Of a stretch of DNA of 64,000 nucleotides, positions 52,248 to 60,872 are shown piece after piece. Within the stretch, counting starts at the first letter, position 1. Each line of letters opens with the position of its first letter. The translations under genes were made by a program, and so were the position numbers. Origin of the DNA: Pedobacter sp. ASV28. Lineage in GTDB: Bacteria; Bacteroidota; Bacteroidia; Sphingobacteriales; Sphingobacteriaceae. The notes beneath the pieces were generated by a model. The model made no database searches, had not been told where the DNA came from, and saw only the letters and a program-made list of their open reading frames with translations. The stretch is taken from assembly GCF_016428855.1 (NCBI RefSeq), contig NZ_JAELTN010000022.1, positions 1 to 64,000 on the forward strand, in the 5' to 3' direction.

Positions 52248-53360
52248 TTAAATTGCTGATGCTTTATCTCTTTTAATTTCTTCTCCCCTGAAAAATACCT
52301 TTTCTAAGGCTAATTTTTTATCCAGTATAACTAAATTGGCCTGAGCACCTAATGCTATGGAACCAATGGAAGACTCTTTTTGGATTAATTTTGCTGGGTA
52401 GTAGGTCGCCATATTTATTGCGGTAGGTAGATCGATTTCACAATAGTCTACACAATTCTTAATGGCCTGTAGCATGGTTAATGCAGATCCTGATAATGTG
52501 CCGTCTGGCATGACGAACTTACCATTTATAAGATGGTGCCGATAAGGGCCTTCATGGCATTCAGTTACAGCATCAGTGATTAAAAAGAGTCGATCGTTCA
52601 TGAGCTTTTGTGCTAACTTAACTACTTCAAAATCTACATGGTGACCATCTGCAATAATACTGGCCATCGCTTTATTGTGATTAAATACCGCAGTTGGTAT
52701 GCCAGGTTGCCGGTGCAGTATGGGCGACATGGCATTAAATAGATGGGTAGTGGTTTGTATGCCATTGTTGTATGCCCTTGTGGCTTCATCAAAAGTGGCA
52801 TCACTATGTCCCAATGAAATGACAATGCCATGGTCTAATAAGTACTCAATTATTTCATCATCTTGAAGCTCTGGTGCTAAGGTGATCATCTTAACCGTGC
52901 CGTCGGCGAAGTCGACCAATTTCTTTATTTCATCCAATGAGGCTTTTCTGATATATTTAGAAACATGTGCACCTCGCTTCTTGGGGTTGATAAAGGGCCC
53001 TTCTAAATGTAGGCCTAAACAGTTTCTACTATATTTTCGATGTGTTTTAACCACATCTATACATTGGTTGAAAACTTCGGGAGTATTGGTGGCCAAACAA
53101 ATAAGGAAACCCGTAGTACCTTGATTTAATAATTCATCTTCAATATGGATGATATTTTCCAAACTAGGCTGCGCTGAAAATAGCTTGCCCGCTGCGCCAT
53201 AGATCTGAAGATCTATAAACCCTGGTACTATAAAAGTATCATTATGTTCATTTGTATCAACGGTATTTATAGAAATAATTTTTCCATTTTTGATTGTTAT
53301 TGATTGGTTCCGCTTTATATGGTTACCATCAAAATAGTTGTAGTTGCTAAAAAATTGCAT
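52248..53360 (-). CDS. nagA: N-acetylglucosamine-6-phosphate deacetylase
   Basis: 370 residues of the amidohydrolase fold. VPGFIDLQIYGAAG is the first metal strand (variant of HIHG), LGLHLEGPFINPKKRGAH the Glu motif, LGHSDATFDEA and TTHLFNAM the His motifs, and FLITDAV the catalytic Asp. It deacetylates GlcNAc-6-P in amino-sugar recycling. It lies 5 bases downstream of the GT4 gene and is likely cotranscribed with it. Confidence 0.94.
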   Translation of the reverse strand: MQFFSNYNYFDGNHIKRNQSITIKNGKIISINTVDTNEHNDTFIVPGFIDLQIYGAAGKLFSAQPSLENIIHIEDELLNQGTTGFLICLATNTPEVFNQCIDVVKTHRKYSRNCLGLHLEGPFINPKKRGAHVSKYIRKASLDEIKKLVDFADGTVKMITLAPELQDDEIIEYLLDHGIVISLGHSDATFDEATRAYNNGIQTTTHLFNAMSPILHRQPGIPTAVFNHNKAMASIIADGHHVDFEVVKLAQKLMNDRLFLITDAVTECHEGPYRHHLINGKFVMPDGTLSGSALTMLQAIKNCVDYCEIDLPTAINMATYYPAKLIQKESSIGSIALGAQANLVILDKKLALEKVFFRGEEIKRDKASAI

Positions 53361-53365
53361 TTATA

Positions 53366-54532
53366 CTATGCATTTTTGTAAATTTCCCCTAATTGTTTTG
53401 CATGAAGAATAGGATTATGATATTCTGCTATTCTTGCAACAGCCCCTTGGGCTTTTTGCCTTATTATGGATTTGTCTGCTATGATATTTGATATGATAGA
53501 TTTTAACTGGGTTTTTATGTTATTTGAAATGTTCATTTGATCAGTTTTATAGTTTAAAAGCTCTCCATAAATATTTTTCTCCAGCTTAATGATCCATCCA
53601 CAATTATCATTGTTGATTTCAGGAATAGCCCTTATATCGGTTGTTATTACAGGTACTCCCGAAGCTTGCATTTCTAGTATAGAATAGCCAAAACTATCTG
53701 ACCATGTGGGTAATAATCCTACATCTGTGGTTTTTAGTAAAGATAACACATTAGCATTTGGTAGATGATGGAAATGTTTAATCCAACTAGAGTTTTTATT
53801 GATAATTTCATTGCTTTTGACAATTTTAGCTTCACTGCTATTGACATACCATTCTTGTCTTATATCAGCTACTATTGTTAGCTTTATTGGAAGGTTAGTT
53901 TCGCATTTAAGTTCATTAAAAGCAATGAGTATCTCATATCCTCCTTTCCTGAAAAAATCTTTTCCTATGAAAGTAAAATGTAGGGCACTTTTTTTTTCTA
54001 TATTTTTATTGCCATTTATATTTAATAATGCTTGTGGAGGAAGTAGGGTAATTAATTTGCCATAATCAAAGCCTTCAGCTTTTATTTGAGAGCAAAAATC
54101 ATACTGAATACGTCTTGCACATTCTGACATTGCAATTAGTCCCAGACAATTTTTAGAAGAAAGGGGCTTTAAGAATTTTACCAAATGGTTATTGCCTAAA
54201 AATTTCGTGTAATTAGGAGCATTTTCCTTATGCTCATTTAATAATAATGAATGTCTAGGTACAATGGTTTCAAAAGTCGTTAGCCAAGGTGTATTTGAAC
54301 CAGAAATTATGCCATTAAATAGGTGATAAAGCTGCGGTTTCCTAGGGAAAGAATATTTTGGATAGAAAATGTTTTTGAGGTCTCCTGCTTGATCAGAAAT
54401 TGGTATATACTTGTTAAAGTAAGAAATCAATAACCCTATATCGTAAGTGTTTAAGAAATGATTTGTGTTTTGAGCATAAGTTATGTTTCTGTTCACTGCA
54501 TAATTGCTATAGCCTACTCCAATGATTTTCAT
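53366..54532 (-). CDS. Family 4 glycosyltransferase
   Basis: 388 residues from the ATG at 54532, where KIIGVGYSNYAVNRN looks like a normal N-terminal strand. An in-frame ATG at 54655 would add 41 residues of low-complexity character. The C-terminal half has FTFIGKDFFRKGGYEIL and GLLPTWSDSFGYSILEMQASGVPVITTDIRAIPEI, the GT4 donor site. The gene is noticeably richer in A and T than its neighbours, which can indicate acquisition. Acceptor unknown. Confidence 0.78.
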   Translation of the reverse strand: MKIIGVGYSNYAVNRNITYAQNTNHFLNTYDIGLLISYFNKYIPISDQAGDLKNIFYPKYSFPRKPQLYHLFNGIISGSNTPWLTTFETIVPRHSLLLNEHKENAPNYTKFLGNNHLVKFLKPLSSKNCLGLIAMSECARRIQYDFCSQIKAEGFDYGKLITLLPPQALLNINGNKNIEKKSALHFTFIGKDFFRKGGYEILIAFNELKCETNLPIKLTIVADIRQEWYVNSSEAKIVKSNEIINKNSSWIKHFHHLPNANVLSLLKTTDVGLLPTWSDSFGYSILEMQASGVPVITTDIRAIPEINNDNCGWIIKLEKNIYGELLNYKTDQMNISNNIKTQLKSIISNIIADKSIIRQKAQGAVARIAEYHNPILHAKQLGEIYKNA

Positions 54533-54796
54533 AATTAAAGGTAGGAAAAAATAATAAAGAAAATTTCCAATTTGAAGACCTCTTACATTCGATTTTAAAG
54601 ACAGAATTCCTGAATGGCTCTGTTTGAAATAGCTATAGTTAATTTTTAAGAACACACTTAACAGCCACTTATTTGATAAGAAGCAGTTTTATAATAGTTT
54701 TTATTTAGTCTCTATTATTAGCAATCACTTAAAATTGGACAGGAAGTTCATAACGTAAATTTTAAGTGAAATTGAACAAATTTAAGCTTTGTATTC

Positions 54797-54804
54797 TATA
54801 TTTG
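54797..54804 (+). promoter_or_regulatory. Bacteroidetes promoter for the metallophosphatase gene
   Basis: TATATTTG fits TAnnTTTG. A TTG lies 22 bases upstream (54772-54774). Located 22 bases before the ATG at 54827. Confidence 0.5.
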
Positions 54805-54826
54805 GGACATACCTAACATCTATATT

Positions 54827-56038
54827 ATGAAAACAACAGAACAAGGAGCACTCCCTAGGAGAGGTTTTCTTAAAACTACCTTGACTCTAGGAGGCACTGC
54901 ATTATTGGCGCCCCAATTAGCTGTGGCACAGGTTGTAGAAAGTCAAAATTCATTTGATATTGCAGCCGGGCCTTATTTGCAAACTAATTTCGATAATTCC
55001 ATGGCTATCCTATGGCTTACCAATAAGCCAGCGGCAGGATGGGTGGAATATGGGGAAACACCCGATAGCCTCAGCTTTAAGGCCTACGGAAAAAGTGAAT
55101 TTGGCTTAAGACCTGCAAATAGTAAACTAAATTTGGTAGAGCTGAAAAACTTGAAACCAGGTAGAACTTATTATTATAAGATTGTGGTAAAAGAAATTTT
55201 AAACTTTCAGCCCTACAAGCTTACTTATGGTGATACGATCAGAACAGAAGTAAATCATTTTATCAATGCCGATGTTAAAAAGGATGAGGTAAGGTTTATG
55301 ATGATGAATGATATACATGACAGGCCACAGTCTATCCCACAGTTATTGGCATTAGATAAGGAAATGAATAATGATTTTGTATTCTTCAATGGAGATATAT
55401 TCGATTATCAGACAGATGAACAGCAAATTATTGATCACATGCTGAAACCGTGTATAGACACTTTTGCCAAAACAACCCCGTTTATATATGTAAGGGGAAA
55501 TCATGAAACTAGAGGTAAGTTTGCTAGAGAGTTTCCTCAGTATTTCCAAAATGTGGGCTATACCGCTTTTACACTTGGCCCTGTAAGATTTATAATATTG
55601 GATACGGGAGAAGATAAGGAAGATACCCACCCGGTGTATGCGGATATTGTAGATTTTGATGACTATAGGATACAACAAGCCTCGCTATTACAACAAGAAA
55701 TAGAGAGCAAAGCCTTTAAAAAAGCGACGTTTAAAATAGTGATGATGCATATTCCGCCACGTTATTCAGGCGATGCCCATGGGCCTAAACACTGCACCGA
55801 AGTTTTCGAACCTTTACTTAATAAAGGAAAGGTAGATCTGGTACTTAGCGGACATACACATCAATATAAGGTACATCTGCCTGAAAAGGGTTTGAATAAT
55901 TATCTCTTGTTTATTGGAGGAGGTCCTAGAGACGGTACAAGAACGTTAACCAAAGTTGTGGTGAATGGACGAGAATTGCTCGTAAAAATGATAAAAGACG
56001 ATGGGACCGAAGTAGGATCATATTCCATTAGAAAATAG
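54827..56038 (+). CDS. Tat-exported purple-acid-phosphatase-like metallophosphoesterase
   Basis: 403 residues. The N-terminus LPRRGFLKTTLTLGGTALLA (R11, R12) is a twin-arginine signal, so it is folded before export. Residues about 40-140 are a fibronectin-like purple acid phosphatase N-terminal domain (WVEYGETPDSL, LKPGRTYYYKI). The catalytic metal motifs are in order: MNDIHD, FNGDIFD, RGNHETRG, HIPPRY and SGHTHQY. It hydrolyses phosphate esters in the periplasm. Followed by a bidirectional terminator. Confidence 0.93.
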   Translation: MKTTEQGALPRRGFLKTTLTLGGTALLAPQLAVAQVVESQNSFDIAAGPYLQTNFDNSMAILWLTNKPAAGWVEYGETPDSLSFKAYGKSEFGLRPANSKLNLVELKNLKPGRTYYYKIVVKEILNFQPYKLTYGDTIRTEVNHFINADVKKDEVRFMMMNDIHDRPQSIPQLLALDKEMNNDFVFFNGDIFDYQTDEQQIIDHMLKPCIDTFAKTTPFIYVRGNHETRGKFAREFPQYFQNVGYTAFTLGPVRFIILDTGEDKEDTHPVYADIVDFDDYRIQQASLLQQEIESKAFKKATFKIVMMHIPPRYSGDAHGPKHCTEVFEPLLNKGKVDLVLSGHTHQYKVHLPEKGLNNYLLFIGGGPRDGTRTLTKVVVNGRELLVKMIKDDGTEVGSYSIRK

Positions 56039-56065
56039 TGTTTTCCTGGCCGAGATGAGCAAAAA

Positions 56066-56100
56066 ATAAAGGGCTTCAATATTATATTGAAGCCCTTTAT
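56066..56100. terminator. Bidirectional terminator between convergent genes
   Basis: 15-bp perfect arms ATAAAGGGCTTCAAT and ATTGAAGCCCTTTAT with a 5-base loop. T-rich flanks on both sides allow use by the phosphatase gene (+) and tsf (-). Confidence 0.93.
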
Positions 56101-56120
56101 AATTTTTTATAGGTTATTTA

Positions 56121-56966
56121 TTAAGCACCCAATTGTACGCGTTTGAAAGCAGTAACTGTTAATCCTTTAACAGTATTGTCTAAGAATTTACGAACATCTA
56201 TCGAACTATCTTTAACAAACTCTTGGTTTAATAAAGTACTGTCTTTGTAGAATTTGTTCAATTTACCAGCAGCGATCTTTTCAACCATTTCTTCTGGTTT
56301 ACCTTCTTGACGGATAACATCTTTAGCAATTTCAATTTCACGCTCGATAGTAGCCGGATCAACACCTTCTTTATCAACAGCAACTGGGTTCATGGCTGCA
56401 ATTTGCATGGCTACATCTTTACCAGCTTCTGTAATATCTACACCATTAGCACCCTCAAATACCACTAAAACACCCATTTTACCATTAGAGTGGATATAAG
56501 AAACGATTTTCTCGCCAGTTATATTTGCGTACTCTTGAATAACGATTTTCTCACCGATTTTACCAGTTAATTCAGTTATAGTTTCGGCAACTGTACGTCC
56601 ATCTTCCAAAGAAATAGCTGATAATTCTTCAGCAGAAGCAGGATTGTTTGCTACTGCTGCAGCTAAAACAGCCTGAGCTAGATTACGGAAATCTTCAACT
56701 TTAGAAACTGGCTCAGTTTCACAAGCCAAAGCAACTAATTTACCATTTGTGCCATCTGCTGAAACATTGATTGATACTAGACCTTCAGAAGTAGCATTAC
56801 CAGAACGAGCGGCAGATACTTTTTGACCTTTTTTGCGCAATAAATCAACTGCAGCTTCGAAATCACCGTTTGCTTCAGTTAAAGCTTTTTTGCAATCCAT
56901 CATGCCGGCACCTGTTTGTTGACGTAATTTGTTTACGTCTGCCGCAGAAATTTGTACTGTAGACAT
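56121..56966 (-). CDS. tsf: Elongation factor Ts
   Basis: 281 residues (E. coli 283). DVNKLRQQTGAGMMDCKKALTEANGDFEAAVDLLRKKG at the N-terminus is the EF-Ts UBA-like region. It exchanges GDP for GTP on EF-Tu. Last gene of the rplM-rpsI-rpsB-tsf run, separated from rpsB by 104 bases containing a large hairpin. Confidence 0.98.
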   Translation of the reverse strand: MSTVQISAADVNKLRQQTGAGMMDCKKALTEANGDFEAAVDLLRKKGQKVSAARSGNATSEGLVSINVSADGTNGKLVALACETEPVSKVEDFRNLAQAVLAAAVANNPASAEELSAISLEDGRTVAETITELTGKIGEKIVIQEYANITGEKIVSYIHSNGKMGVLVVFEGANGVDITEAGKDVAMQIAAMNPVAVDKEGVDPATIEREIEIAKDVIRQEGKPEEMVEKIAAGKLNKFYKDSTLLNQEFVKDSSIDVRKFLDNTVKGLTVTAFKRVQLGA

Positions 56967-56995
56967 CTTTAAAAATTTTATAAGTTTTTTTAAAT

Positions 56996-57059
56996 GTTAA
57001 GAGTTGTAAGTTATCGGTTGCAGGACTAATCCCATAACGCGTAACTCACAACTCATAAC
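56996..57059. repeat. Long hairpin between rpsB and tsf
   Basis: GTTAAGAGTTGTAAGTTA at 56996-57013 pairs with TAACTCACAACTCATAAC at 57042-57059 with two mismatches. The spacer is 28 bases. The arms read like degenerate 7-base repeats (AACTCAC/AACTCAT). Confidence 0.75.
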
Positions 57060-57070
57060 TATAATTTTTA

Positions 57071-57898
57071 TTAAGCTTCTGTATTATCTTCTGTTGAAGC
57101 TTCAGCTTCAGCAGTTTCTTTTTTAACAGCTTTTTTAGCTGGAGCCTCAGGAGCATCTGCAGCAGCTTTAACAGCTACAGCCTCTTTTTCTGCTTCTTCA
57201 TCTTTTTCGCGTTTACGCTCATCTAAACCTTCTTCGATAGCTTTAACAATGATGTCCGTAATCAATGAAATTGATTTGGTTGCATCATCATTCGCTGGAA
57301 TTGGGAAGTCGATGTTTGAAGGATCAGAGTTGGTATCAACCATTGCAAAAGTAGGAATGTTTAATTTCAAAGCCTCTGCAACTGCGATGTGCTCTTTCTT
57401 CACGTCGATTAAAAAGATAGCAGCTGGTAAACGATTAAGATCGGCAATACCACCCAATAAGTTTTCTAATTTGATACGTTCACGTTGGATCATTAAACGC
57501 TCTTTTTTAGAAAGGATAGCATAAGTACCGTCTTTAGTCATTTTATCGATGTTCGACATCTTTTTGATGGACTTGCGTACTGTAGCGAAGTTGGTCAACA
57601 TACCACCTAACCAACGCTCGGTTACGAAAGGCATGTTTACCTTTTTTGCTTGTTCAGCAACAATTTCTTTAGCTTGTTTCTTGGTCGCTACAAATAAGAT
57701 CTTACGACCAGATTTTACGATTTGTTTAATCGCAGAGGCAGCTTCCTCAGTTTTAGTTAAAGTTTTGTTTAAATCTATAATGTGGATACCATTGCGTTCC
57801 ATAAAAATATATGGGGCCATTTTTGGGTTCCATTTGCGGGTAAGGTGACCAAAGTGAACACCTGCATCCAATAAGTCTTGATATGTAGTTCTTGCCAT
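57071..57898 (-). CDS. rpsB: 30S ribosomal protein S2
   Basis: 275 residues, about 35 longer than E. coli S2 (241). DAGVHFGHLTRKWNPKMAPYIFMERNGIHIIDL and LGGMLTNFATVRKSIKKM are the conserved S2 blocks. The extra C-terminal ~35 residues are rich in Ala, Glu and Lys (EAVAVKAAADAPEAPAKKAVKKE), a tail seen in Bacteroidetes. Follows rpsI by 18 bases. Confidence 0.98.
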   Translation of the reverse strand: MARTTYQDLLDAGVHFGHLTRKWNPKMAPYIFMERNGIHIIDLNKTLTKTEEAASAIKQIVKSGRKILFVATKKQAKEIVAEQAKKVNMPFVTERWLGGMLTNFATVRKSIKKMSNIDKMTKDGTYAILSKKERLMIQRERIKLENLLGGIADLNRLPAAIFLIDVKKEHIAVAEALKLNIPTFAMVDTNSDPSNIDFPIPANDDATKSISLITDIIVKAIEEGLDERKREKDEEAEKEAVAVKAAADAPEAPAKKAVKKETAEAEASTEDNTEA

Positions 57899-57916
57899 TG
57901 TTTTGTCTCCTTAAGA

Positions 57917-58303
57917 TTAACGTTTACTGAATTGGAATTTCTTACGAGCTTTCTTACGTCCTGGTTTCTTACGCTCAACCATACGCATATCGCGGGTTAC
58001 TAACCCTTTAGCACGCAATGCAGATTTCTTATCAGCATCTAACTCAACAATAGCTTTAGCAATTGCTAAACGAACAGCTTCCGCTTGTCCTTTAACACCA
58101 CCACCTGCAACATTTACAGTCACATCATATTTACCAATAAGTTCCGCAACTTCGAAAGATTGGTTTACGATATATTGCAAAGGCAAGGTTGGAAAGTATT
58201 CTTTATGATCTTTACCATTTACGGTAATAGTGCCGTTGCCATCTTTTAAATAGATACGTGCAACTGCAGTTTTTCTTCTACCTGAAGTGTTTGTTGTTGA
58301 CAT
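57917..58303 (-). CDS. rpsI: 30S ribosomal protein S9
   Basis: 128 residues. TSGRRKTAVARIYLKDGNGTITVNGK at the start and the tail KKPGRKKARKKFQFSKR, which contacts P-site tRNA. Follows rplM by 16 bases. Confidence 0.98.
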   Translation of the reverse strand: MSTTNTSGRRKTAVARIYLKDGNGTITVNGKDHKEYFPTLPLQYIVNQSFEVAELIGKYDVTVNVAGGGVKGQAEAVRLAIAKAIVELDADKKSALRAKGLVTRDMRMVERKKPGRKKARKKFQFSKR

Positions 58304-58319
58304 TTCTTTTCTCTTTTAA

Positions 58320-58763
58320 TTAAAGTGTAATGGTTTTAGGCGATTGCGCAGCATGTGGATGCTCAGCACCTGCATAAACAAATAAATTGGTGTACAATTT
58401 CTTGCCCAATTTAGTTTTAGGTAACATACCACGAACAGCTTTCTCTACAATGCGCTCTGGGTGTTTTGCCAATAACTCTTTAGGAGAAATGAAACGTTGA
58501 CCACCTGGGTAACCAGTGTAACGAACATATTCTTTTTCAGTTAACTTGTTTCCAGTTAACTTAACCTTGTCTGCATTAATAACAATTACGTTATCTCCGC
58601 AGTCTACGTGTGGGGTGTACTCGGGCTTGTTTTTACCTCTAATAATCATAGCGATCTTAGAAGACAAGCGCCCCAAAATCTCTCCTTCAGCATCAACTAC
58701 AACCCATTGTTTGTTAACGGTTTTAGCATTCGCAGAGACAGTTTTGTAACTTAACGTATTCAC
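58320..58763 (-). CDS. rplM: 50S ribosomal protein L13
   Basis: 147 residues. KQWVVVDAEGEILGRLSSKIA, NADKVKLTGNKLTEKEYVRYTG and AVRGMLPKTKLGKKLYTNLFVYAG are the L13 blocks. First gene of the ribosomal operon with a full promoter upstream. Confidence 0.98.
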   Translation of the reverse strand: MNTLSYKTVSANAKTVNKQWVVVDAEGEILGRLSSKIAMIIRGKNKPEYTPHVDCGDNVIVINADKVKLTGNKLTEKEYVRYTGYPGGQRFISPKELLAKHPERIVEKAVRGMLPKTKLGKKLYTNLFVYAGAEHPHAAQSPKTITL

Positions 58764-58818
58764 TTGCTTTTATTTAATTTGTTAAAAAATATTATTATCC
58801 CCAGTTTTTTAGGGACTG

Positions 58819-58849
58819 CAAAGATACGGAGAATACTTTAAATACCAAA
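58819..58849 (-). promoter_or_regulatory. Full Bacteroidetes promoter for rplM operon
   Basis: On the minus strand TTTG (58849-58846), 19-base spacer, TATCTTTG (58826-58819). The start site should be near 58812, giving a leader of about 50 bases. Confidence 0.82.
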
Positions 58850-58970
58850 TAGTTGAAAGAAAAAAGTTGAGGGTTACGAGTGATGTGTTGAGAGATGTTT
58901 TTTTGAAAAGCGAGTGCGGCAACCTTTTTGTCCCGAAAGTCCCGCTTTTCCTTACAATCTTTTGTCATGT

Positions 58971-58998
58971 TCGTCATTGCGAGGAACGAAGCAATCTC
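58971..58998. repeat. CGTCATTGCGAGG-type dispersed repeat
   Basis: TCGTCATTGCGAGGAACGAA followed by GCAATCTC, with ATTGC/GCAAT able to pair. This short element is well known as a dispersed intergenic repeat in many bacteria, including Sphingobacteriaceae. A related element lies at 48796-48909. Confidence 0.75.
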
Positions 58999-59052
58999 AA
59001 GCAAAAGTATTTCCACTGCAATCGGGTTTAATGTCGAATCGTTGCCATAAAA

Positions 59053-59081
59053 AAAGCCTATCGAAATGGACGATAGGCTTT
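59053..59081 (-). terminator. Intrinsic terminator after the DUF1579 gene
   Basis: AAAGCCTATCG and CGATAGGCTTT arms (11 bp), 7-base loop, and a T run on the minus strand (59052-59047). Lies 21 bases beyond the stop. Confidence 0.88.
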
Positions 59082-59101
59082 AATTGTTGTATGTAGTAAC
59101 C

Positions 59102-59743
59102 TTATTTTCTCACCAACTTAATAGACATCGTTTTTGTCTCCTTACCCTCTTTAGTGTCGTACATTTCCATCAATTGGTTATTGTCATCAACAATGGTAAA
59201 GACTTCTCTAAACTGTATTTGTTTTCCGGATGCAGGATCAGTTGTGTTTCCTTTAAAGGTCATTACCTTATTATTGCCTTTATCAAAATTGCCCTCGGCA
59301 TACATCAAGCCCGTGCCCATATTGTCCATCCAGGTGCTGATGTAGACTTTTCTGGCATTGTCGTAAGCCATGGTGTTCATCCCTTCAAAGGGCATTTTAT
59401 CCATGATGCCTTTATAGGTAGATTGTTGATAGCGACCGCCTAATACCATCTTGGTTTCGGCTTTAATACCAGGATTGGTAGACATTACTGAGCCATCTGG
59501 TGCGAGGAAGGAAATTTCTGCTTCCCAGTTTCCAGCCGATTTAGCGAGCCATTGGTGTTCATTTCCAGGTTTCATGTAAGCTTCCCAAGCTTTCATCATT
59601 TCGGCAGAGTCAATGGGTTTAGAAGCCGTATCCGCCATAGAGGTGTTAACCATTTTGTTATCGCTCGTACTTTCCTTTTTCTCGCTGTTGCAGGCTATAG
59701 CAAATAACATCACCATTCCTACAGCTAATATTAGATTTTTCAT
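59102..59743 (-). CDS. DUF1579 family lipoprotein
   Basis: 213 residues. Lipoprotein signal ending AIAC with Cys18, then a polar linker. WLAKSAGNWEAEISFLAPDGS, GGRYQQSTYKGIMDKMPFEGMNTMAYDNA and MTFKGNTTDPASGKQIQFREVF are DUF1579 landmarks. A beta-barrel lipocalin-like fold is likely; no enzyme activity known. Confidence 0.9.
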   Translation of the reverse strand: MKNLILAVGMVMLFAIACNSEKKESTSDNKMVNTSMADTASKPIDSAEMMKAWEAYMKPGNEHQWLAKSAGNWEAEISFLAPDGSVMSTNPGIKAETKMVLGGRYQQSTYKGIMDKMPFEGMNTMAYDNARKVYISTWMDNMGTGLMYAEGNFDKGNNKVMTFKGNTTDPASGKQIQFREVFTIVDDNNQLMEMYDTKEGKETKTMSIKLVRK

Positions 59744-59821
59744 GCTAATTTTAAATTAGATTAATATTTGGTTGATTGTCTAGTAGTTAACAAGATATGC
59801 AAAGCTTTGTTTGTAGTTTTA

Positions 59822-60670
59822 TTATTGGGCAGTTCTCACTTTTTTAATAATAGCACTGGGTTTAGGCGTGTCGTCAGTAACTTCAATATCGAATATGCCA
59901 GCGCTATAGATTTTTTTGCCACGATTAATAACTGGGGTACCATAAACGCTGGATATTTCTGCCAATGCGGCATTTTTATCAAAAAATTGATCAACATTTT
60001 CGTCTCCAATCAAAACTTCAATCTCTTTTAGCAGGTTATTGGTATCATACCTGGCAATATAATTACCATTCAGGCCAGGAATGAATGCTGGGTTAATAAT
60101 GGTGTTTGCTGTAGTATGGAGATTGCCATAAATTCCAATTCCAAAATTGGAGGGCTCTGGTGTTATTTCGCCAACACCTGCTACTTGAAAAGAACCATCT
60201 TGTTGTATTAACGTAAAAAATGTATGCTGTTTGATGTATGGCTTATCTAGTTTTTCCCAAACTGTTGCAATATTAAAGTTGTCAACGAACCTCAATATTC
60301 TTTCAGTTCTATAAACCTTATTGCTGGTTTTAATGGTAAAAATTGTTTTTATATCTCCAATTGCATTGATAGGAGGGATCTCAAATAAAGCATTGCTGCC
60401 GCTGAGCTGTTCATGCGGTGTTTGTTTGATAAGTTTGGCATTTATGCCATTAACTGATAATGTAACTTGATCTTGACCAGCTAGACTTTCTTCTTTCCAA
60501 TAGCGTAAAGCCACATGAAACGCAGCCTGTTTTTTTTGTAGTATGCTGTTTAGCGCAAAGATGGTTCTGCTAATGTTTAATGGTGTGGTAATTATTTCTT
60601 CTTCCTTAGGGGCATTATCTTCTTTTCCACAAGAAATCAAGAAAAAAGCAAGAAGAAATGCGAGTGTCAA
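59822..60670 (-). CDS. Hypothetical lipoprotein, start disrupted by a poly-A frameshift
   Basis: 282 residues as read from a TTG at 60670. Just upstream lies ATG at 60680 then seven As; with six As it would read MKKLTLAFLLAFFLISC, a perfect lipoprotein signal whose Lys residues are missing in the TTG form. The observed sequence places that ATG out of frame. Downstream is a lipobox Cys, then a beta-rich domain (LSGSNALFEIPPINAIGDIKTIFTIKTS ... IRAQ-like end). I do not recognise the family. The gene is either a low-level TTG start, a phase-variable start, or a one-base assembly error. Confidence 0.7.
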   Translation of the reverse strand: MTLAFLLAFFLISCGKEDNAPKEEEIITTPLNISRTIFALNSILQKKQAAFHVALRYWKEESLAGQDQVTLSVNGINAKLIKQTPHEQLSGSNALFEIPPINAIGDIKTIFTIKTSNKVYRTERILRFVDNFNIATVWEKLDKPYIKQHTFFTLIQQDGSFQVAGVGEITPEPSNFGIGIYGNLHTTANTIINPAFIPGLNGNYIARYDTNNLLKEIEVLIGDENVDQFFDKNAALAEISSVYGTPVINRGKKIYSAGIFDIEVTDDTPKPSAIIKKVRTAQ

Positions 60671-60872
60671 TTTTTTTCATATACAATAATATAAATATAA
60701 AAAACATTGGTTATCATCAGGGCTAAGCCTATGCTTTTTTTCTAAATGGGATTTTCTTGAGCTTATTCTAGATAAGTAGGATGCTCATCTCTATAACTTT
60801 TATACATTAAGTCCTTGTTGACAAATCATGAAAAAAACCTTAACTTGAATTTCTAAAAACCAAAATAAGCCA

